Shown here: positions 18,141-26,993 of the stretch, piece after piece | Position numbering within the stretch: the first letter of the stretch is position 1 | How the letters are laid out: every line of letters starts with the position of its first letter | Translations under genes and position numbers: made by a program | The notes under the pieces: model-generated | Told to the model about the DNA's origin: nothing | Database searches by the model: none | What the model saw: only the letters and a program-made list of their open reading frames with translations | NCBI RefSeq assembly: GCF_900109925.1 | Contig: NZ_FOBW01000010.1 | Location: 131,710-195,709, forward strand | Source: Mesobacillus persicus | GTDB lineage: Bacteria > Bacillota > Bacilli > Bacillales > Cytobacillaceae | DNA length: 64,000 nt | Direction of reading: 5' to 3'

Positions 18141-18698
18141 TTGAAACATAATTATTCGAGTTACGATATTGAGCGAGCAGTTGAGCAGGCAGAAGCAAGG
18201 GGATTGGATGAATTTATGTCGAAGGATCCGCGTGGAGGAAAACAAACTACAGATCATTTCGATACAAGAGAAAGTAAGGTTCATACTGACCAAAAAACAA
18301 AGCCACCGCGAAGAAGTATCTTCGACGATCTTATGTTTGGTTCTCGCTCTCCTAAGAACGACGAACTTATATCATCAAGTAGCTTAATAACTAGCAGTAT
18401 GGACTTAACAGGAGATATCCTCGGTACGGATGACCTTCGAACTTGTAATCCATGCGAGGAAGTTCGTGAAATTGTTAAAGGGATTAGAGAAGGCAAATAC
18501 ACACTTCGCTCGACTGGCTTTGAGGAAGACCTTGATGATACTTTTCAGCCTACCCGTCAATCCTCAGGCAAAAATCTTAGATTACCAAAACATTGGAGAA
18601 GCCATCAAGTAGACCCATCCGATGGATTTAAATACCATGAGACTTATTGGGACGGCGGAAATATGGCAGCTTTAAGAATGACAAATAAAGAATTGTAA
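18141..18698 (+). CDS. unknown 185-residue protein divergent from cotH
   Basis: Not recognised. TTG start at 18141, chosen for the AAGGAGG site seven bases upstream. Hydrophilic, low-complexity, Ser-rich middle (ISSSSLITSSMD), one C-x2-C (CNPCEE), no signal peptide, and an unusual C-terminus rich in His/Trp/Tyr (KHWRSHQVD, KYHETYWDGG). These traits and the head-to-head arrangement with cotH would suit a spore-coat or coat-associated protein, possibly a CotH substrate; that is inference only. Confidence 0.7.
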   Translation: MKHNYSSYDIERAVEQAEARGLDEFMSKDPRGGKQTTDHFDTRESKVHTDQKTKPPRRSIFDDLMFGSRSPKNDELISSSSLITSSMDLTGDILGTDDLRTCNPCEEVREIVKGIREGKYTLRSTGFEEDLDDTFQPTRQSSGKNLRLPKHWRSHQVDPSDGFKYHETYWDGGNMAALRMTNKEL

Positions 18699-18703
18699 CC
18701 TAA

Positions 18704-18740
18704 AACGAGTATTCCATGTAGGAATACTCGTTACCTTTTT
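18704..18740 (+). terminator. terminator after the gene divergent from cotH
   Basis: AACGAGTATTCC / GGAATACTCGTT perfect 12-bp stem, 5-nt loop, T run. Confidence 0.9.
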
Positions 18741-18814
18741 GGGTGACGCTTATATATATTCCATAAGTTAATGTAGCCCAGCCAAGTGGCTGAGCTAATA
18801 TGAGAAAATGAAAA

Positions 18815-19012
18815 TTATCTTTTCACAACATTAGATGCTTGAGGTCCGCGTTCCCCTTCAACAACATCGAATGAAACTTCTTGACCTTCATCTAAACTTT
18901 TAAAACCGTCGGTTTGGATAGCGGAGAAATGAACAAATACGTCATTTCCTTCTTCAGTTTCGATGAATCCAAAACCTTTTTCAGCGTTAAACCATTTTAC
19001 TTTACCATTCAT
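18815..19012 (-). CDS. cold-shock protein
   Basis: 65-residue single CSD domain RNA/DNA-binding chaperone. The RNP1 motif KGFGFIE and RNP2 motif VFVHFSAI are intact. Start MNGKVKWFN with AGGAGG upstream. Several paralogues (cspB, cspC, cspD) are usual in Bacillus and cannot be told apart here. A hairpin at about 18776-18798 (AGCCCAGCC / GGCTGAGCT) follows the stop and may terminate it, although its T run is poor. Confidence 0.95.
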   Translation of the reverse strand: MNGKVKWFNAEKGFGFIETEEGNDVFVHFSAIQTDGFKSLDEGQEVSFDVVEGERGPQASNVVKR

Positions 19013-19126
19013 TAATAGATCCTCCTAGCTTGGCTACATATATAGCCGTGTTGAAATTTTCCCATTTACAACGATTATTATTGCTTTACATACCTCAACT
19101 TATTCAAGCAATTTCAGGCAGAAAAG

Positions 19127-19152
19127 AGCTCTCTGTTTACCTACAGAGAGCC
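19127..19152 (-). terminator. terminator of the nap operon
   Basis: GGCTCTCTGT / ACAGAGAGC stem; TTTT follows on the minus strand, six bases past the napF stop. Confidence 0.85.
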
Positions 19153-19157
19153 TTTTA

Positions 19158-19709
19158 CTATAGCTTTATCCATATTCCCTTATCAACGGATATGCATCGC
19201 GAGACACATAACCCACATCCATTACAATTCTCCGCTATAACAACTGGTTTACCATTATCTAAGTATATCGCTTGAGTCTGCGGACATGCCCTAATGCAAT
19301 AGTCACACATGACATCTTTAAATGCCAAACAGTTGTCTGGTAGAATATCAGCAAAACCAACCACAGCAGATCCACCGTTTGCTATAGTGGTCAATGCATG
19401 TGAAGGGCATACATCGATACATTTTCCACACATTGTACACGGTCTGATGTTCGGATCAATGAACGGAGTATTAGCAAGCTTTGCTCCACTTGCTAGCGAA
19501 AATAAGCTGATGGTTTCTTCAGGACACGCATTCTTACACAATCCACACCTTGTACACAATGTTAAAAATTCAACCTCGGTACTCGCCCCTGGTGGCCGAA
19601 AAAACTCACGTTCGTCGTCAAGTTGAGAAAGAACAAGATTCCCAACAAATCCTACGGTAGCATCCCAGTTCATGGATAAAAACTGGCGCCGATTTAAACG
19701 CTCGTTCAT
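19158..19709 (-). CDS. napF: NapF-type ferredoxin with four 4Fe-4S clusters
   Basis: 183-residue iron-sulfur protein of nitrate reductase systems. Cysteine sets in order: CTRCGLCKNACP, CTMCGKCIDVCP, a variant C-x7-C-x2-C-x3-C (CLAFKDVMCDYCIRAC) and CNGCGLCVSRC. The N-terminus has NRRQFL as in NapF/NapG proteins, but the following segment is not strongly hydrophobic, so I favour cytoplasmic NapF over Tat-exported NapG. NapF is thought to help load or reduce NapA's cluster in the cytoplasm. Last gene of the operon; its ATG overlaps the napD stop (ATGA). Confidence 0.85.
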   Translation of the reverse strand: MNERLNRRQFLSMNWDATVGFVGNLVLSQLDDEREFFRPPGASTEVEFLTLCTRCGLCKNACPEETISLFSLASGAKLANTPFIDPNIRPCTMCGKCIDVCPSHALTTIANGGSAVVGFADILPDNCLAFKDVMCDYCIRACPQTQAIYLDNGKPVVIAENCNGCGLCVSRCISVDKGIWIKL

Positions 19710-19969
19710 TGGTTACTCACAGCCTGCACAAATTGGAGATCTTCCTCAAAATGATTGTAGACAAGACAAACCATTAAGACTCCGTCTATGTGTTTAAACT
19801 TGTCTGAAATTTGATAACTCTGGTCAACTGTTTCGGCCTCAATTGTTAAGACGATTTTATGATTTTCCTCGATATGATGGATTTCCACTCCATTTATTTG
19901 GGCCACAGAATTAGCGGCGCCATGGGCTCTACCAGGTACCGTTTCAATATATAAGCCAGAAATCACCAT
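19706..19969 (-). CDS. napD: NapD chaperone for NapA
   Basis: 87 residues, exactly the size of E. coli NapD. It binds the Tat signal peptide of NapA and holds back export until the molybdenum cofactor is in place. Begins MVISGLYIETVPGRA, the family pattern. I chose the ATG at 19969 because GGAGG lies eight bases upstream; the longer frame starts within the site itself. Confidence 0.88.
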   Translation of the reverse strand: MVISGLYIETVPGRAHGAANSVAQINGVEIHHIEENHKIVLTIEAETVDQSYQISDKFKHIDGVLMVCLVYNHFEEDLQFVQAVSNQ

Positions 19970-19987
19970 AGTTTGTTCCTCCAAATC

Positions 19988-20386
19988 TTATTCTACGCTG
20001 TTAAAAGCTGTTTTCTGATCATTTTGTGTTGCATGGCATTGAATGCAGTTATCGCGGAAAATCTGACCATCTTGATTGCCATCAATATAGTGATCCTCCG
20101 GAGGCTTCGGCGCCCCTGAGGCTCCTACTTGATGGCAGGTTAAACACCCCTCGTGACGTAATTCTGGCACCCAACGATCAATATGATCAGCAGGCTTCGT
20201 TGGGGGAACACCCACTAAACCCATTGTTGCAGCATCCGGGCGTCCTTCTTCTTCTAATTGAATGAGGGTAGGTTTTTCTGCTTCCGTTGTCTCGCCAACT
20301 TCGTCGAAAAAAACAGTCACACTTACAGCAGCTATAAAAACAACGATGAATAACCCGATATAGAGTAGCCTCTTATTGTTTAACAT
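19988..20386 (-). CDS. napB: NapB diheme cytochrome c subunit, membrane-anchored
   Basis: Electron-transfer partner of NapA. 132 residues. Two haem c motifs CLTCH (81-85) and CIQCH (114-118); H68, H78 and H99 are candidate distal ligands. The N-terminus (residues 7-26) is a single hydrophobic helix without an obvious cleavage site, so it probably stays as an anchor, which would keep this small cytochrome at the outer face of a cell with no outer membrane. It lies 15 bases downstream of napA. Confidence 0.9.
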   Translation of the reverse strand: MLNNKRLLYIGLFIVVFIAAVSVTVFFDEVGETTEAEKPTLIQLEEEGRPDAATMGLVGVPPTKPADHIDRWVPELRHEGCLTCHQVGASGAPKPPEDHYIDGNQDGQIFRDNCIQCHATQNDQKTAFNSVE

Positions 20387-20401
20387 TCCATTCCCTCCTC
20401 C

Positions 20402-22936
20402 TTATGCCTTTACTATTTTAACAGCACATTTTTTAAAATCAGGCTGCTTGGAGATCGGACAATAAGCATCCAGTGTGACCAGATTAATGAGGGTTTCTTC
20501 AGCAAAAAATGGTACATAAACAAGTCCTTTCGGGGGAACACCGGTCCCTTTTGTTTCAACTTTAATTGTTACTTCTCCTCTCCGAGAGATGACCTTTACC
20601 ATATCTCCACGCTTAACACCAAGTGACTCTGCGTCTTCTGGATTGATCTCACAGAAGGCTTCTGGTACCGCACGATGCAGTTCAGGTACGCGCCTCGTCA
20701 TCGTTCCTGTATGCCAATGCTCGAGCACCCTACCTGTACATAACCAGAACGGATAATCTGCATCTGGTATTTCCGGGGCATCCTCAAAAGGTCTGAAAAT
20801 AACAGATGGACGATGCTCTGCGGACTTATAAAAATCGATGTTCTGATATTTTCCTTTTTCACCGAATTCAGAGATGCCATACTGGTCAAAACCTTCTTCT
20901 TGTTTGCCATCAGCATATCGCCAGCTAGTTTCCATCCATTCACCATTTACGTTTCGAACCGGCCAGGTTAAGCCTTGCTTTAAATACTCCTCATAAGGAG
21001 CAAGTTGTTTAGCCGTTAGTTTTAATTTTTTCCCTAATTCCTGAACCTCTTTATTTGGGTGTTCGTGAGGATTTGTGAACAGCCGATATTCTTCAAATAG
21101 TGTTTTGTTTAGTTCACGTTCATCCTTGATGACATCGTCCTGTTCATGATCCCATACATTTCCAAATAAAACATCGAAAGCAGGCTTGCCACCAATATCC
21201 CTTCCACTTAGAATCCTTTTGGCCACTTGGATAATTGCCCACAAATCATGTTTTGCTTCACCTGGAGGCTCGACTACTTTTTCAAATATATTGGTTCTTC
21301 TTTCTGCATTCCCAAATTGCCCTTCACGCTCAACCCACATCGCAACAGGCAACACAACATCTGCTAATTCCGTCGATTTTGTCGGATACCCGTCTGATAC
21401 TACGATAAAGGCATCCAAGACCCCTTTTCCATCAGCGTCCTTGCCAAGGAACCTATTTAATTTTGGTAAACTCTGGCCCCAGTTATTCGACATGCTCCAA
21501 AGGAATTTGATGTTTCCGTTCCCAAGCTCCCTGAACATTTTGACTGTATGTAATCCAGGTTTTTCAATTGGATCTAGGTAGCCCTTTGGTAAGTTCCAAA
21601 CCAGCTCCGCATAGTGACGATGCTCGGGGTTATTTACCACCATATCAGCAGGAAGACGGTGTGAAAAGACGCCTACTTCTCTAGCCGTACCACAGGCACT
21701 AGGTTGGCCAGTTAATGAAAATGGACCACTACCTGGTTTCGAGATTTTACCAGTTAACAAATGAAGATTATAAATAAGGTTATTCATCCATGTTCCACGT
21801 GTATGTTGGTTAACCCCCATTGTCCAAAGAGAAACAACTTTTTTGTTAGGGTCAGCAAATTCCATCGCAAGAGCTTCGATATCTTTTGCAGGTACTCCTG
21901 ATAGTTCGGAAACCTTTTCAAAGGTATATTCCCTTAGCTTTTCTTTATATTCCTCAAAAGTAATCGTCCAATTTTTATCTGCTGCTTGTCCTATTTCGGA
22001 CATATCATAGTCATCTTCTAAAGAATGGCCAAGGTTCTCTGTACCTGCTTTAAACTGTATGTGTTCTTTGACAAACTTTTTATCATACTTCTCATTTTGG
22101 ATAAGATAATTGGCGATCGCATTCGCAATGGCTAAATCCGTTTGTGGGCGAAAAACCAATGTAGCGTCAGCAATTTCTGATGTACGGGACTTTCTTGTCG
22201 TTAAGTCATAATGCATAACACCTGGGGTACTTAGTTTTCTAGCTGTCAATCTTGAATATAGCACAGGATGCATTTCCGCAACATTCGCTCCCCAAGTTAC
22301 GAAAACATCGGTTTGATCCAGGTCCGCATATACACCCATTGGTTCATCCGATTGAAATGTACTCATAAAACCTGTGACTGCACTTGCCATGCAAAGCCTG
22401 GCATTAGGGTCAATATTATTGTTAAGCATGCCGGCTTTCCAAAGCTTTGCAGAAGCATAGCCTTCAGTTATGGTCTGTTGACCAGATCCCCAAAAAGCAA
22501 TTGATTTTGGATTTTCTGTGTGAGCCTCAGCCATTTTATTTGCGACTAAGTCTAACGCTTCTTCCCAGGATGCCTCCCTAAAGCCTTCCATCGTCCCTTT
22601 CTTGGTTTTATCTTCGCGAATAAGCGGCTTCGTAATCCGATCTTTTCCAAAGAGAATCTTCCCAACATAATAACCTTTAATGCAATTCAATCCTTTGTTT
22701 GAACGGTTATCCGGGTCACCTTTCGTTGCGATTATCTTGCCTTCTTTTATTCCGATTAGAATACCGCAGCCAGTCCCACAGAATCGACAAACTGAACGCT
22801 TCCACTCATCTGGCTCTACCGTATCAGTTGCCTTTTCAGCGGTGACAGGTTTTCCTTCCGATTGACTACAACCGGCGGCAGCCATGGTTAATGTGACAGC
22901 GGTCGCTTTGAGCAAAGTTCTTCTTTTTAGCTCCAT
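20402..22936 (-). CDS. napA: NapA periplasmic-type nitrate reductase, molybdenum subunit
   Basis: Reduces nitrate to nitrite outside the membrane. 844 residues. Twin-arginine motif KRRTLLK (4-10), then a lipobox-like AAGC with Cys23, so the protein is probably a Tat lipoprotein. The 4Fe-4S motif is C50, C53, C57, C85. The Mo-ligand cysteine is C182 in ARLCMASAV, as in NapA; formate dehydrogenases have Cys/Sec at a similar place but a different surrounding. C-terminal molybdopterin dinucleotide domain ends [14 protein letters not shown]. First gene of napA-napB-napD-napF; no napC or napGH quinol dehydrogenase is in the window. The start has AGGGGGCAAGGA upstream. Confidence 0.95.
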   Translation of the reverse strand: MELKRRTLLKATAVTLTMAAAGCSQSEGKPVTAEKATDTVEPDEWKRSVCRFCGTGCGILIGIKEGKIIATKGDPDNRSNKGLNCIKGYYVGKILFGKDRITKPLIREDKTKKGTMEGFREASWEEALDLVANKMAEAHTENPKSIAFWGSGQQTITEGYASAKLWKAGMLNNNIDPNARLCMASAVTGFMSTFQSDEPMGVYADLDQTDVFVTWGANVAEMHPVLYSRLTARKLSTPGVMHYDLTTRKSRTSEIADATLVFRPQTDLAIANAIANYLIQNEKYDKKFVKEHIQFKAGTENLGHSLEDDYDMSEIGQAADKNWTITFEEYKEKLREYTFEKVSELSGVPAKDIEALAMEFADPNKKVVSLWTMGVNQHTRGTWMNNLIYNLHLLTGKISKPGSGPFSLTGQPSACGTAREVGVFSHRLPADMVVNNPEHRHYAELVWNLPKGYLDPIEKPGLHTVKMFRELGNGNIKFLWSMSNNWGQSLPKLNRFLGKDADGKGVLDAFIVVSDGYPTKSTELADVVLPVAMWVEREGQFGNAERRTNIFEKVVEPPGEAKHDLWAIIQVAKRILSGRDIGGKPAFDVLFGNVWDHEQDDVIKDERELNKTLFEEYRLFTNPHEHPNKEVQELGKKLKLTAKQLAPYEEYLKQGLTWPVRNVNGEWMETSWRYADGKQEEGFDQYGISEFGEKGKYQNIDFYKSAEHRPSVIFRPFEDAPEIPDADYPFWLCTGRVLEHWHTGTMTRRVPELHRAVPEAFCEINPEDAESLGVKRGDMVKVISRRGEVTIKVETKGTGVPPKGLVYVPFFAEETLINLVTLDAYCPISKQPDFKKCAVKIVKA

Positions 22937-23006
22937 TTCCTTGCCCCCTATTCTTTTCTCATATACATCTTTAGCGTATTCTGGAGTGCCTTTATATTCA
23001 ATATCT

Positions 23007-23022
23007 TGTTCACGATTTCACA
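23007..23022 (-). promoter_or_regulatory. possible FNR/CRP-type site upstream of napA
   Basis: On the minus strand TGTGA-N6-GAACA, 71-86 bases before the napA start; the left half fits the TGTGA-N6-TCACA consensus and the right half only in part. Oxygen control of nap would make sense, but the match is weak. Confidence 0.3.
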
Positions 23023-23082
23023 AAACGTTCATGTCTTTATGGCAAATTACATTAGTGGTGAGAATTGTCATACAAAATTAAA

Positions 23083-23112
23083 ACCCGAAAGACTAGTATC
23101 AGTCTTCCGGGC
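23083..23112 (-). terminator. terminator after the 48-bp-repeat gene
   Basis: GCCCGGAAGACT / AGTCTTTCGGGT stem on the minus strand, followed by TTTAATTTT. Confidence 0.85.
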
Positions 23113-23129
23113 TTGTTTAGAAGTTTAGA

Positions 23130-23543
23130 TTATCTTCTACGACGTTTTTTTCTTTTGTCCTTGTCATCATCATCTTGTGCAGCATCAACTAGATCATTGA
23201 TTAGACAACGACGTACTGCGCGACAAATATCTTCACTGTCGATAAATGCTTTCACAGGGACTTTGAAGTTCTCGTCGAAAGCTCCAAGTACATCATCGTC
23301 TTTTCTACGTGGTCTATCAAATGTTCCTGCTACATCGCCAGTTGTTCTTCTCTTACGTGGTCTGTCAAATGCACCTGCTACATCACCAGTTGTTCTTCTT
23401 TTACGTGGTCTGTCAAATGCACCTGCTACATCACCAGTTGTTCTTCTTTTACGTGGTCTGTCAAACGCTCCGGCTACATCACCTCTGCGTCTTTTATCGT
23501 CCCCCGTAAAAAGACCAGCTACATCATCATTGTAATATCCCAT
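23130..23543 (-). CDS. tandem-repeat, highly charged protein, probable spore coat protein
   Basis: 137 residues, not recognised. After MGYYNDDVAGLF come 16-residue repeats of GDVAGAFDRPRKRRTT (DVAG at 7, 22, 38, 54, 70 and a variant DVLG at 84). The C-terminal part, KVPVKAFIDSEDICRAVRRCLIND, is a non-repeated domain with two cysteines, then an Asp run and a Lys/Arg tail. AAAGGAGG precedes the ATG. The promoter is a perfect SigK match (see 23575-23602), so I infer late mother-cell expression and a coat role. Basic clusters beside Thr-Thr recall CotG/CotB-like CotH substrates, though those carry Ser. Confidence 0.75.
   Translation of the reverse strand: MGYYNDDVAGLFTGDDKRRRGDVAGAFDRPRKRRTTGDVAGAFDRPRKRRTTGDVAGAFDRPRKRRTTGDVAGTFDRPRRKDDDVLGAFDENFKVPVKAFIDSEDICRAVRRCLINDLVDAAQDDDDKDKRKKRRRR
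23304..23505. repeat. 48-bp in-frame tandem repeats
   Basis: About four units of 48 bases inside the coding region; the two central units are identical over nearly their full length (CACCTGCTACATCACCAGTT shared), the outer units diverged. Near-identity at silent sites points to recent expansion. Confidence 0.85.
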
Positions 23544-23574
23544 TTAAAGTTCCCTCCTTTCATGCTTTGTACTG

Positions 23575-23602
23575 TATACTATGTATCCTTTGTACATGCT
23601 GT
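23575..23602 (-). promoter_or_regulatory. SigK-type promoter of the 48-bp-repeat gene
   Basis: On the minus strand: -35 AC at 23602-23601, 17-base spacer, -10 CATAGTATA (CATANNNTA) at 23583-23575. Matches the mother-cell SigK consensus in both boxes and spacing, 32 bases before the start codon. Confidence 0.65.
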
Positions 23603-23823
23603 TAAGGCAAACAACTCATTTTAAATGAAAATGGGTGCGATAATTTGAATCCTAACATGTGCAAATCAATCCCTTGTGTGTTAAAATGGCATATTTTTCG
23701 TATTAGCTAATATAAATAATAAAACCTCCTCAATTTTTTATCTGACGACGGTCCTTTCTCCGTTAGATATTTTTCAACTCTATTGTACTCCCTGGAGGAT
23801 CCAACTTTTTAGGGGGGAAGTCT

Positions 23824-23985
23824 ATGCTAGAAATCCTGTTAGTCTTAGCGTTACTATTATTTTTCGTATTTCTTAAAATGGGTATCACATCATACTTCAA
23901 AAAGTCAGACAGGAATTGGCTTTATTTTTCATTTTCCTTTCTAAGTATGGTTGCTCTGGCACTTATGCTTATGTTATTTCCTTAA
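23824..23985 (+). CDS. small two-helix membrane protein
   Basis: 53 residues: two hydrophobic segments (about 3-17 and 35-52) joined by a short basic loop (KKSDRNW). AGGGGGGAAG lies just upstream of the ATG at 23824, and a terminator follows. Function unknown. Confidence 0.65.
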   Translation: MLEILLVLALLLFFVFLKMGITSYFKKSDRNWLYFSFSFLSMVALALMLMLFP

Positions 23986-24002
23986 ACACCCGAACTCCGA
24001 TC

Positions 24003-24036
24003 GCCCCCACTTAACAGTATGTGGGGGAAGTTTTAT
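24003..24036 (+). terminator. terminator after the small membrane protein gene
   Basis: CCCCCAC / GTGGGGG stem with a 10-nt loop, then AAGTTTTA. Confidence 0.7.
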
Positions 24037-24110
24037 AGGACAAGTAGTTTTAAATCTCCATGAACGCTCATAAGATGTAAAAGTTATAACGAGCGTTGGG
24101 AGTGGGAGCA

Positions 24111-24749
24111 ATGAATATTAGTATACAAGTATTGGCCAGCTACATCTTCTTGGGAATCACTTTAGCTGCTCCAATTGGTCCAGTAAATTCGGCTAGGTTG
24201 GATAAAGGAATCAAAAATGGGTTCTGGCATGCTTGGATTGTTGGGACAGGCTCCATGATTGCCGATGGTATTTTTATGGTATTGATCTATATGGGGCTTG
24301 TTAATTTTTTGGACATCCCCATTATTCAAATTTTCCTCTGGCTGTTTGGTGGGTTTGTCCTCATTTATTCTGGGGTTGAGAGTATTCTTAGTGCTAATAA
24401 ATTTTCAATCGATACAACGAGACGAAAGGATTCTCTATTTAGATGCTTTCTGACTGGTTTTGTTATGTCCATCACCAGCCCATTATCCATTCTATTTTGG
24501 TTAGGAATTTATGGATCCGTTCTTGCAAAAACGGCGTCCTCATATGGGACCGGGGATTTGCTTGTGTACAGTAGTATGATTTTTCTGGGACTGGCCGTTT
24601 GGGATTTACTTGTGGCAGCCCTAACTTCAGGTCTAAGGAATTATTTAAATTACAAAAGCCTTATTGTCATTTCCGTATTTTCTGGCTTGTCACTAGTTGG
24701 GTTTGGGGTTTATTTCGGCTATCAAGGAATTCTGGCACTCTTTTCATAG
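24111..24749 (+). CDS. LysE/RhtB family exporter
   Basis: 212-residue, about six-helix amino-acid or small-metabolite exporter. The family signature GITLAAPIGPVNSARLDKGIKNG lies in the first helix-loop. I use the ATG at 24111, preceded by GGGAGTGGGAG; the longer frame begins inside that site. Exported substrate unknown. A second LysE-type gene, of the ArgO branch, lies at 26219. Confidence 0.85.
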   Translation: MNISIQVLASYIFLGITLAAPIGPVNSARLDKGIKNGFWHAWIVGTGSMIADGIFMVLIYMGLVNFLDIPIIQIFLWLFGGFVLIYSGVESILSANKFSIDTTRRKDSLFRCFLTGFVMSITSPLSILFWLGIYGSVLAKTASSYGTGDLLVYSSMIFLGLAVWDLLVAALTSGLRNYLNYKSLIVISVFSGLSLVGFGVYFGYQGILALFS

Positions 24750-24835
24750 AAGTATCATAAGGATCGTAAGAATAATTTACTGTACCGATGTTCATTCTAT
24801 TGTTAAATAATAGGATAATACTAGGGGTGCTAATG

Positions 24836-25153
24836 ATGACCGTTTTTGTTTATCAGACATTTGAAATAAAACAGGATAAATTTAAAGAAGCCATCGACAA
24901 CTTACGTGAGATTCAAAAGTTCAGAAATGAACATTTTGCTCAAAAGGTAGAAATTCTTTCCCCTGTTTCGGGTCAAGACCATACATACGCGCTTTTGTCA
25001 ACGTATGACGGATTAGCCGAGATGGAGTTACAGGATAAAAAAATGTTTGATGATGAAAAGTACTTAAAGTTAATCGGGGATTTCTTTTTAAAAAATATTA
25101 CCCAAGGAAGTATGCATACTCAAATTTACCGGACCACCAATGGAAAAGGCTAA
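24836..25153 (+). CDS. hypothetical dimeric alpha/beta-barrel-like protein
   Basis: 105 residues, starting MTVFVYQTFEIKQDKFKEA. The pattern of one strand, a long helix with a Phe-rich face and later strands suggests an antibiotic-biosynthesis-monooxygenase/NIPSNAP-like fold, by look only. ATG at 24836 has AGGGGTG seven bases upstream; the longer frame does not. Function unknown. Confidence 0.6.
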   Translation: MTVFVYQTFEIKQDKFKEAIDNLREIQKFRNEHFAQKVEILSPVSGQDHTYALLSTYDGLAEMELQDKKMFDDEKYLKLIGDFFLKNITQGSMHTQIYRTTNGKG

Positions 25154-25291
25154 AAACAATAAATATATTCTCAGCCTACTAACGACAAGAAGACCCCACC
25201 ACTCAATTCCGATATTCATGCGGACAATTTTCCTTCTTATGTACTACAGAATAAGCTAAATTGACGCTAAAAAAGGAATGGGAGTGCTTTT

Positions 25292-25786
25292 ATGTATTCA
25301 GGGGTACGTAATACTTTAGCTTGGCATGAAACATTAGAGCTACATGAATTAGTTGCTTTTCAATCCGTTGGTTTAATGAAATTAAAAATGTCATTTAGAA
25401 AGATAATGGATTCTGAATTACGAGGAATATATGAAAAGAGCATTCAGGGTCTAGAGAGAAACATTAACGAGTTGATGCAATTTTACTCTGCCGCACCAGT
25501 TAGAACAGCAAGAAATGAAACATTAACTAATGATTTCGCCTTTTACGCTGGGGATCTACTGGCTTTCTCTAAGGCTTCTGTCCGAAACTATGCGATTGCC
25601 ATTACTGAAACGGCAACTCCTGAACTTAGAAAAGTTCTCACGGACCAGCTCAATCGAGGGATAAAATTACACGAAAGAGTTTTCCGATACATGTATAAAC
25701 ATGGGCTATATCCTTCGTACGACTTAGGTCAATTATTGACTAATGATGTGAATCTTGCCCAAAAAGCTTTATCAATGGATTATTAA
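25292..25786 (+). CDS. CotF-like spore coat protein
   Basis: 164 residues. The opening [24 protein letters not shown] is the typical first helix of CotF-family coat proteins, followed by a four-helix-bundle pattern. GGAATGGGAG precedes the ATG. No clear sporulation promoter could be picked out upstream. Expected in the spore coat; complete, with its own terminator. Confidence 0.82.
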   Translation: MYSGVRNTLAWHETLELHELVAFQSVGLMKLKMSFRKIMDSELRGIYEKSIQGLERNINELMQFYSAAPVRTARNETLTNDFAFYAGDLLAFSKASVRNYAIAITETATPELRKVLTDQLNRGIKLHERVFRYMYKHGLYPSYDLGQLLTNDVNLAQKALSMDY

Positions 25787-25799
25787 TGCAACTTAACTT

Positions 25800-25838
25800 A
25801 AAGGTGTCCTCTTTGAAAAAAGGACACCTTCTTTTATT
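25800..25838 (+). terminator. terminator after the CotF-like gene
   Basis: AAGGTGTCC / GGACACCTT stem followed by CTTTTATTT. Confidence 0.9.
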
Positions 25839-25887
25839 TGAGGGCATTGAAAAGTCCCTTGAAATTTAGAAATGTACTAACACAAAG

Positions 25888-26092
25888 TTATTGATTTCCC
25901 TTTCAGGCGGCTTTGCTTTCCGCGGGCATGCCGGAGAGTCTCCTCGGTGCCTTAGGATCCTGTGGGGTATTCCCGGCCCCGTACTCCCGCAGGACACTGA
26001 AAAGCATCTTCGAATATGCCCATGCACGAGAAAATGTGTAGTTCATTTTCGAGGAGTCTTCCCCGCCCTCCACTCCAATCAATATTGAAAGC
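25888..26092 (-). repeat. diverged reverse copy of the MITE-like repeat
   Basis: Read on the minus strand it ends and starts with segments like those of the 16.5-kb element: TTGATTGGAGTGGAG near 26085, GACTCCT, TCCTGCGGGAGTACGG near 25985, and GGAAATCAA near 25890. About 60 bases without counterpart (about 25995-26053) interrupt it. Coding frames across it are artefacts. Confidence 0.55.
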
Positions 26093-26218
26093 TAATAGGC
26101 AACATCTTCTAAACGAGTTTTCGAAACTTGGTTATGAGTTTAACTCGATGGAGTTACAAAGTACCCTGACTATATTTCCAGTAAATCACAAAAAAACCAT
26201 AATACTTAAAAAAGCCAT

Positions 26219-26833
26219 TTACAAATACAACAATTGAATCCCAATATATACAGCAACAGCCCAAATCATAACAGCTGAAACCTTATTAATGATTTTTAAA
26301 AGTCGCCCATCCGGGTCCAAATGTCCAACCATTCTTCCTGCGATCGCTAGCCCCAAGAACCATATCCAAGAAACAACAATGCAGGCTGCAGAGAACGCCA
26401 CCTTTTCAGCTCCCGAGTAGCTTAGCGAACTTGTCCCAATGACGCCAACCGTATCAAGGATGGCATGCGGGTTTAGAAGCGATACAGACATTGCAAACAA
26501 GATTTGCTTCCTTGGTGCCATCGCCCCATTTTGTTGATTCGATTGTGCAGGTGAGCTATTCCAAATCGACCATCCCATATAAAGCAAAAATAAAAAGCCT
26601 ACAGAAAATAAGGTTGTTTGTAAGAACGGGACTGTCAAAACAAGGACAGATACACCTAGCACAGCTAAAAGAATTAAGAGTGTATCACAAAGGGAAGCTG
26701 TGATGACGACTGGAAAAACCCTCCGAAATAGAGGCTGTGAAGCCCCTTGATTAAAAACAAATACATTTTGGGCACCCAGAGGGAGAATAAGTCCGAATGC
26801 CAAAACAATTCCATGCAACAATGCCACCACCAT
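26219..26833 (-). CDS. LysE/ArgO family amino-acid exporter
   Basis: 204-residue, six-helix exporter. The signature GIVLAFGLILPLGAQNVFVFNQGA and LLNPHAILDTVGVIG are those of the LysE/ArgO branch, which exports basic amino acids. CGAAAGGGGG precedes the ATG. Transcribed divergently from the AIM24 gene. Confidence 0.88.
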   Translation of the reverse strand: MVVALLHGIVLAFGLILPLGAQNVFVFNQGASQPLFRRVFPVVITASLCDTLLILLAVLGVSVLVLTVPFLQTTLFSVGFLFLLYMGWSIWNSSPAQSNQQNGAMAPRKQILFAMSVSLLNPHAILDTVGVIGTSSLSYSGAEKVAFSAACIVVSWIWFLGLAIAGRMVGHLDPDGRLLKIINKVSAVMIWAVAVYIGIQLLYL

Positions 26834-26993
26834 CCGAGTATCCCCCTTTCGGTGTCATAGGACTGCTTTGATCAATCTTTTAGTAAATAGCTTAATAAAA
26901 AATATAATATATGTCGACACTTAATATGAAACTTTTTCCAATAATAATCGTACAAATATGTGGAAGTAGATAAAATATTATGGGGATGATGAG

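Noticed and set aside
20402-22936. NapA as a selenocysteine formate dehydrogenase
   Set aside because: The Mo-ligand codon is Cys in ARLCMASAV with NapA-type surroundings, there is no in-frame TGA, and napB/napD/napF follow.
23304-23505. CRISPR-like look of the 48-bp repeats
   Set aside because: The repeats are contiguous without spacers, in frame, and inside a gene with promoter and ribosome site.
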